DNA of 64,000 nt from Halobaculum sp. MBLA0147. Lineage in GTDB: Archaea; Halobacteriota; Halobacteria; Halobacteriales; Haloferacaceae. Shown piece by piece: positions 61,116-64,000 of this stretch. The notes beneath the pieces were generated by a model. It was not told where the DNA came from and ran no database searches. It was given only the letters and a program-made list of their open reading frames with translations. The stretch is from contig NZ_JBGKAD010000001.1 of the NCBI RefSeq assembly GCF_041361345.1, forward strand, positions 1,178,001 through 1,242,000, given 5' to 3'. A program made the position numbers and the translations under genes. Each line of letters opens with the position of its first letter. Position 1 is the first letter of the stretch.

Positions 61116-62699
61116 TCACTCGTACTCGGTGATGTCCAGCGTGTAGTCGCCGCTGCCCGAGTAGGAGTCGACGCTGACGTACAGGTCCGTCGACGTGTCG
61201 ACGTTGTCGATGGTGATCGTCTCCTGGCTGTCCGTCGTGTACGACGAGTAGTCCGCGTCGCCGTAGGACGGGCACTCCGCGAAGCCGTCGTTGACGAACA
61301 GGTCGAAGTCCGCGCCGGCCGGCCCCGACAGCTCCAAGACGACCTGCGACGGGTCGGAGTACTCGAAGGCGTACGTCCAGCAGTCCGAGTCCGCGTAACT
61401 CGACAACGAGTCGTTCACCGTCGTCGTGGTGGAGCCGCCACCACCGCCGCCACCGCCGCCACCGCCACCACCGGAGTTGGCGGGGTCGGTCTCGACGGCC
61501 GCCTGTGCGTCGACGATGCCGGCGCCCTCCTCCGTGTCGGACAGGCCCGTGTCGACGGCCGTGTTCTTGAGGTGGGCGCGCGTCGTCGCGTTGTCGGTGC
61601 CCCACTGGTCGATGATGAGCGCCGCGACACCGGCCGCACACGGCGAGGCCATCGAGGTGCCCGAGAGGCGCTCGTACTCGCCGCGGCCCTGCGTCGTCGT
61701 CGAGAGGTAGTCGACACCGGGCGCCGCGACCTCGACCTTGTCGCCCGTGTTGGTGAACGAGGCGAGGTTCCCGTTCGCGTCGACCGCGGAGACGGAGATA
61801 CACTCGCTGTAGGCCGACGGGTACGAGACGGAGTTCGCGCTGTCGTTCCCGGCCGCACAGACGATGGTCGAGCCGTTGTTGTTCGCGTACGAGACGGCGT
61901 TCTTCATCGTGTCCGTGTAGCCGCCGCCGCCCAGCGACATGTTGATCACGTCCGCGCCCTGGTCTGCGGCCCACTGGACGGCGTCCGCGATGTCCGTCAG
62001 CGACCCGCCGCCCGTCTCGTCGAGCGCACGACCGCTGATGAGCTGGGACTGACTGACGCCGGCGACGCCGGTGCCGTTGTCCGTCTCCGCGCCCGCGATC
62101 CCGGCGACGTGCGTACCGTGGTACTCGTCGGTCGCGTCCGGCGCCGGGTCGGCGTCGTTGTCCGCGAAGTCCTCGCCGGGGTCGCTGCCGAAGTTACCGT
62201 CGAGGTCCGGGTGGCTGTACTGTACCCCCGTGTCGATGACGGCCAGCGTCACGTCCGAGGAACCGAACGTCGTGTCCCACGCCGCACGAGCGTTGATCAG
62301 GTCCAGCGAGGACTGGTTCGGCTCGTCCGGATCGTTCACCGTCGCCAACGTCTCGAAGGTGGCGTTCCGCTCGGCGTACTTGACGTGCTCGCGCTTCGTC
62401 ACGTTGTCGATGAAGTTCTCTTTGGCCACGTCCGCCGCCTGGCTCGGGAACTTCACGGCCGCGTACCGCAGCGACTCGTTCGAGTGGACGACCTCGGCGT
62501 TGCCCGGCACCGCCGCCTCGACCTCCTTCTCGAGTGCGTCCGCCGCCGCAGAGACGCCGACCACGATCTCGTCCTTCTTCGGCCCCGGTTTCCGGCCGGG
62601 TGTCGCCGACACCACTCCGCTCGCGGCGGCTGCCCCCGCAGCCGCACCGGTCGTCTTCAGGAATCCACGCCGCAACATGCCCCTGTCGTTCTCTGACAT
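61116..62699 (-). CDS. Halolysin-type subtilisin protease, Tat-exported
   Basis: A 527-residue secreted serine protease. A Tat signal (LRRGFLKTTG, residues 9-18) is followed by an I9-like propeptide to about 120 and the S8 domain. The triad is Asp156 (AVIDTGVQ), His194 (EYHGTHVAG) and Ser349 (SGTSMASP), with oxyanion Asn285. A run of 13 glycines near 410-422 links to a C-terminal PPC domain (about 430-527, YDLxVN/DFDLFVNDG type) that holds a Cys pair. It is folded before export and works outside the cell on proteins in brine. The ATG at 62699 is chosen because it directly precedes the signal. Confidence 0.95.
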   Translation of the reverse strand: MSENDRGMLRRGFLKTTGAAAGAAAASGVVSATPGRKPGPKKDEIVVGVSAAADALEKEVEAAVPGNAEVVHSNESLRYAAVKFPSQAADVAKENFIDNVTKREHVKYAERNATFETLATVNDPDEPNQSSLDLINARAAWDTTFGSSDVTLAVIDTGVQYSHPDLDGNFGSDPGEDFADNDADPAPDATDEYHGTHVAGIAGAETDNGTGVAGVSQSQLISGRALDETGGGSLTDIADAVQWAADQGADVINMSLGGGGYTDTMKNAVSYANNNGSTIVCAAGNDSANSVSYPSAYSECISVSAVDANGNLASFTNTGDKVEVAAPGVDYLSTTTQGRGEYERLSGTSMASPCAAGVAALIIDQWGTDNATTRAHLKNTAVDTGLSDTEEGAGIVDAQAAVETDPANSGGGGGGGGGGGGGSTTTTVNDSLSSYADSDCWTYAFEYSDPSQVVLELSGPAGADFDLFVNDGFAECPSYGDADYSSYTTDSQETITIDNVDTSTDLYVSVDSYSGSGDYTLDITEYE

Positions 62700-62988
62700 A
62701 CTACACACTCCCAGTTCCGAAGCTGGCACTTGATACTTACGAATTACGTGTGAGGATAAGACAGTGCAGTGTAGAAGTACCCTCGCACTGGGTGTATTCC
62801 GATCGTATTCACACCCCGTCGAACAAACGTGCGAGAGAGTCTCAGACGCGTGTTGCGGAAACACCCGAGTAAGTTCCAAGCAGTTACGATCATAAATCGT
62901 TAGAATTATATACTACTTGATTGCGATTCGAGCGGGCCGGCCGTCGGCGACAGCGAGCCCTTTTCACCGCCGGTCGGTCACCAAGTGT
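62700..62988. promoter_or_regulatory. Divergent region between protease and NYN gene
   Basis: It contains AT-rich stretches unusual for this genome: ATACTTACGAATTACG (about 62733-62748), serving the protease promoter, and AAATCGTTAGAATTATATACTA (about 62894-62915). The NYN gene has CCCTTTTCACC about 30 bp before its ATG. No gene is seen. Confidence 0.5.
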
Positions 62989-63666
62989 ATGGAGTGGCTG
63001 CGGCGGTTGTTCGGGAGCGGTGACCGAGACTCCTCGACGGAGGACGGCGGGAGAGCCGCCGGTGACGACGACACCGAGCGGACTGTCGGCGACGACGGCG
63101 ACTCACTCTCGGCGGACGACCCCTACACGTCGGCGGACCCGGAAGCGAAAGTCGAGAGCGACGGCGGCGCGGGGACGACCGAGTCGGTAGTCTCACCGCT
63201 CGACCGTGGCGGGCCACACCCGCCGGGCAGCGTCCCACAGGGAGTCGCACTGTTCGTCGACGGACCGAACGTGTTGCGCGACGAGTTCGACGTGGACCTG
63301 GACGACGTACGCGCGGCGGCGGCGGACGCGGGGCCGCTCGTCGCGACACGGCTGTACCTCGACGAGCACGCGCCACCGGGGCTGATTCAAGCCGCGGAGG
63401 CGCGCGGCTACCGCGTGATCACCACCAGCGGGGACGTGGACGTACGTCTCGCGGTCGACGTGGCCCGGTTCGCCGCCGAGGGGCGCGCCGCGACGATCGC
63501 CGTCGCCTCCCGCGACACGGACTTCAAGCCCGCCGTCGAGGCCGCCAACGAGTACGGACTCGCGACGCTCGCCATCGCACCCGGGAGTCACGGCCGCTCG
63601 GACGCGCTCCGCAACGCCGTCGACCGTGGGATCACACTCGAGGAAGCGACCGACGAGAGCGAGTGA
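62989..63666 (+). CDS. NYN-domain (PIN-like) putative ribonuclease
   Basis: A 225-residue protein. The first 80 residues are a disordered acidic tail. The NYN domain starts VALFVDGPNVLRDEFDVD, followed by DVDVRLAVDVARFA, VASRDTDFKPAVEAANEYG and LAIAPGSHGRSDALRNAVD. The Asp residues in VDGPN, DVDVR and SRDTDF are the family's metal-binding acids. NYN proteins act as endoribonucleases in RNA processing; the target is unknown. The ATG at 62989 fits the promoter spacing. Confidence 0.85.
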   Translation: MEWLRRLFGSGDRDSSTEDGGRAAGDDDTERTVGDDGDSLSADDPYTSADPEAKVESDGGAGTTESVVSPLDRGGPHPPGSVPQGVALFVDGPNVLRDEFDVDLDDVRAAAADAGPLVATRLYLDEHAPPGLIQAAEARGYRVITTSGDVDVRLAVDVARFAAEGRAATIAVASRDTDFKPAVEAANEYGLATLAIAPGSHGRSDALRNAVDRGITLEEATDESE

Positions 63667-63670
63667 CGAC

Positions 63671-64000
63671 TCAGAGCCGACTGTCGCCGCCCGCGAGCGC
63701 GCGTCGGTCACCGCTCGCGGCGACGTGGTCGAGCGCCGTCGAGACGTGTGCCGCCAGCGTCTCCAAGAGGTCCACGTCGTCGTCGCCGTACGCCAGTTCG
63801 GCCTCGGTCGACAGCGAGACGATCAGCGCGCGCCCGCCGGGCGTCGGGACGGGGATCACCAGTGCCGCGTCCGGGTCCGCCGCGCCGAGGCTCACGTCCG
63901 TCTCCGCGTACCGCACCGCCTCCACGTCGTCGTCGGTGTCTACGTCGCGTGCGAGCGCCTCCAACACCCGGAGCTCGTCGTCACCACGGAGCGTGCTGTC
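63671..64000 (-). CDS. C-terminal part of a GAF-domain protein (cut by window edge)
   Basis: The frame is open to the last base of the window, so the start is outside. The visible 109 residues contain the end of a GAF fold: AALVIPVPTPGGRALIVSLSTEAELAYGDDDVDLLETLAAHVSTALDHV. This closing helix pattern is typical of GAF sensors in haloarchaeal bacterio-opsin activators and histidine kinases. It ends convergent with the NYN gene, 4 bp apart. Whether a kinase or HTH domain precedes it cannot be seen. Confidence 0.8.
   Translation of the reverse strand, partial: DSTLRGDDELRVLEALARDVDTDDDVEAVRYAETDVSLGAADPDAALVIPVPTPGGRALIVSLSTEAELAYGDDDVDLLETLAAHVSTALDHVAASGDRRALAGGDSRL

Overview
The window is chromosomal DNA of an extremely halophilic archaeon (class Halobacteria). 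The evidence is very high GC, proteins rich in Asp and Glu, GTG and TTG starts with short or missing leaders, TATA-type promoters, a TFB with its zinc ribbon, a hypusination-type aIF5A, both archaeosine tRNA-modification genes (tgtA, arcS), a HalX-type response regulator and a proton-pumping bacteriorhodopsin. I cannot fix the genus from sequence alone.

Layout. 1-2.8 kb is accessory: the C-terminal end of an unrecognised gene, a VapBC toxin-antitoxin pair between two near-identical direct repeats, and an overlapping run of small membrane or repeat proteins with a TGT-like gene fragment, which looks like provirus debris. 2.8-20.5 kb is mostly core: NUDIX hydrolase, tfb, gatCA, a winged-helix plus MazF/PemK pair, hpt-like PRTase, asd, 5'-nucleotidase-like phosphatase, A-type Fe-S carrier, KaiC-like ATPase, hisD, birA, UspA, an asparagine-synthase-like plus PHP operon, and aIF5A plus an agmatinase-family operon. 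20.5-28.2 kb holds a Tat lipoprotein, an AT-rich two-gene membrane cassette (foreign in composition), tgtA, a LURP-one-like gene and arcS. 28.29-28.67 kb is a 385-bp transposon-like element without a transposase, with terminal inverted repeats, an 8-bp target duplication and a dense set of perfect hairpins. 28.8-36 kb has hyuA-hyuB and a Cdc48-type AAA ATPase. 36.2-37.7 kb has bop and its promoter, then a large gene-poor gap. 37.6-44 kb has three features of tRNA and AT-rich accessory DNA, an enoyl-CoA hydratase family gene, an HTH/KaiC pair and the HalX regulator. 43.5-54 kb has a RecJ-like DHH protein, hemB, a DCC protein, thrB, a phosphodiesterase operon, a hybrid histidine kinase, tRNA-Ile and a Cys-less MGMT homologue. 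54-60.3 kb is mutL, a membrane protein and mutS. The end has a halolysin-type protease, a NYN-domain protein and the end of a GAF-domain gene.

Functional links. tgtA and arcS form the archaeosine pathway. aIF5A and the agmatinase-family gene overlap and probably both serve hypusination. asd, thrB, hisD and the asparagine-synthase-like gene belong to amino-acid biosynthesis. gatCA makes Gln-tRNA or Asn-tRNA by amidation. mutS and mutL form mismatch repair.

A striking feature of the whole window is short tandem repeats (17-41 bp) in many intergenic gaps. Several begin exactly at a stop codon and repeat the last codons of the adjacent gene (hisD, the UspA gene, the DCC gene). The most promising candidate for something undescribed is the hairpin-rich element at 28.3-28.7 kb; a diverged relative with an identical 16-bp end lies upstream of mutS.
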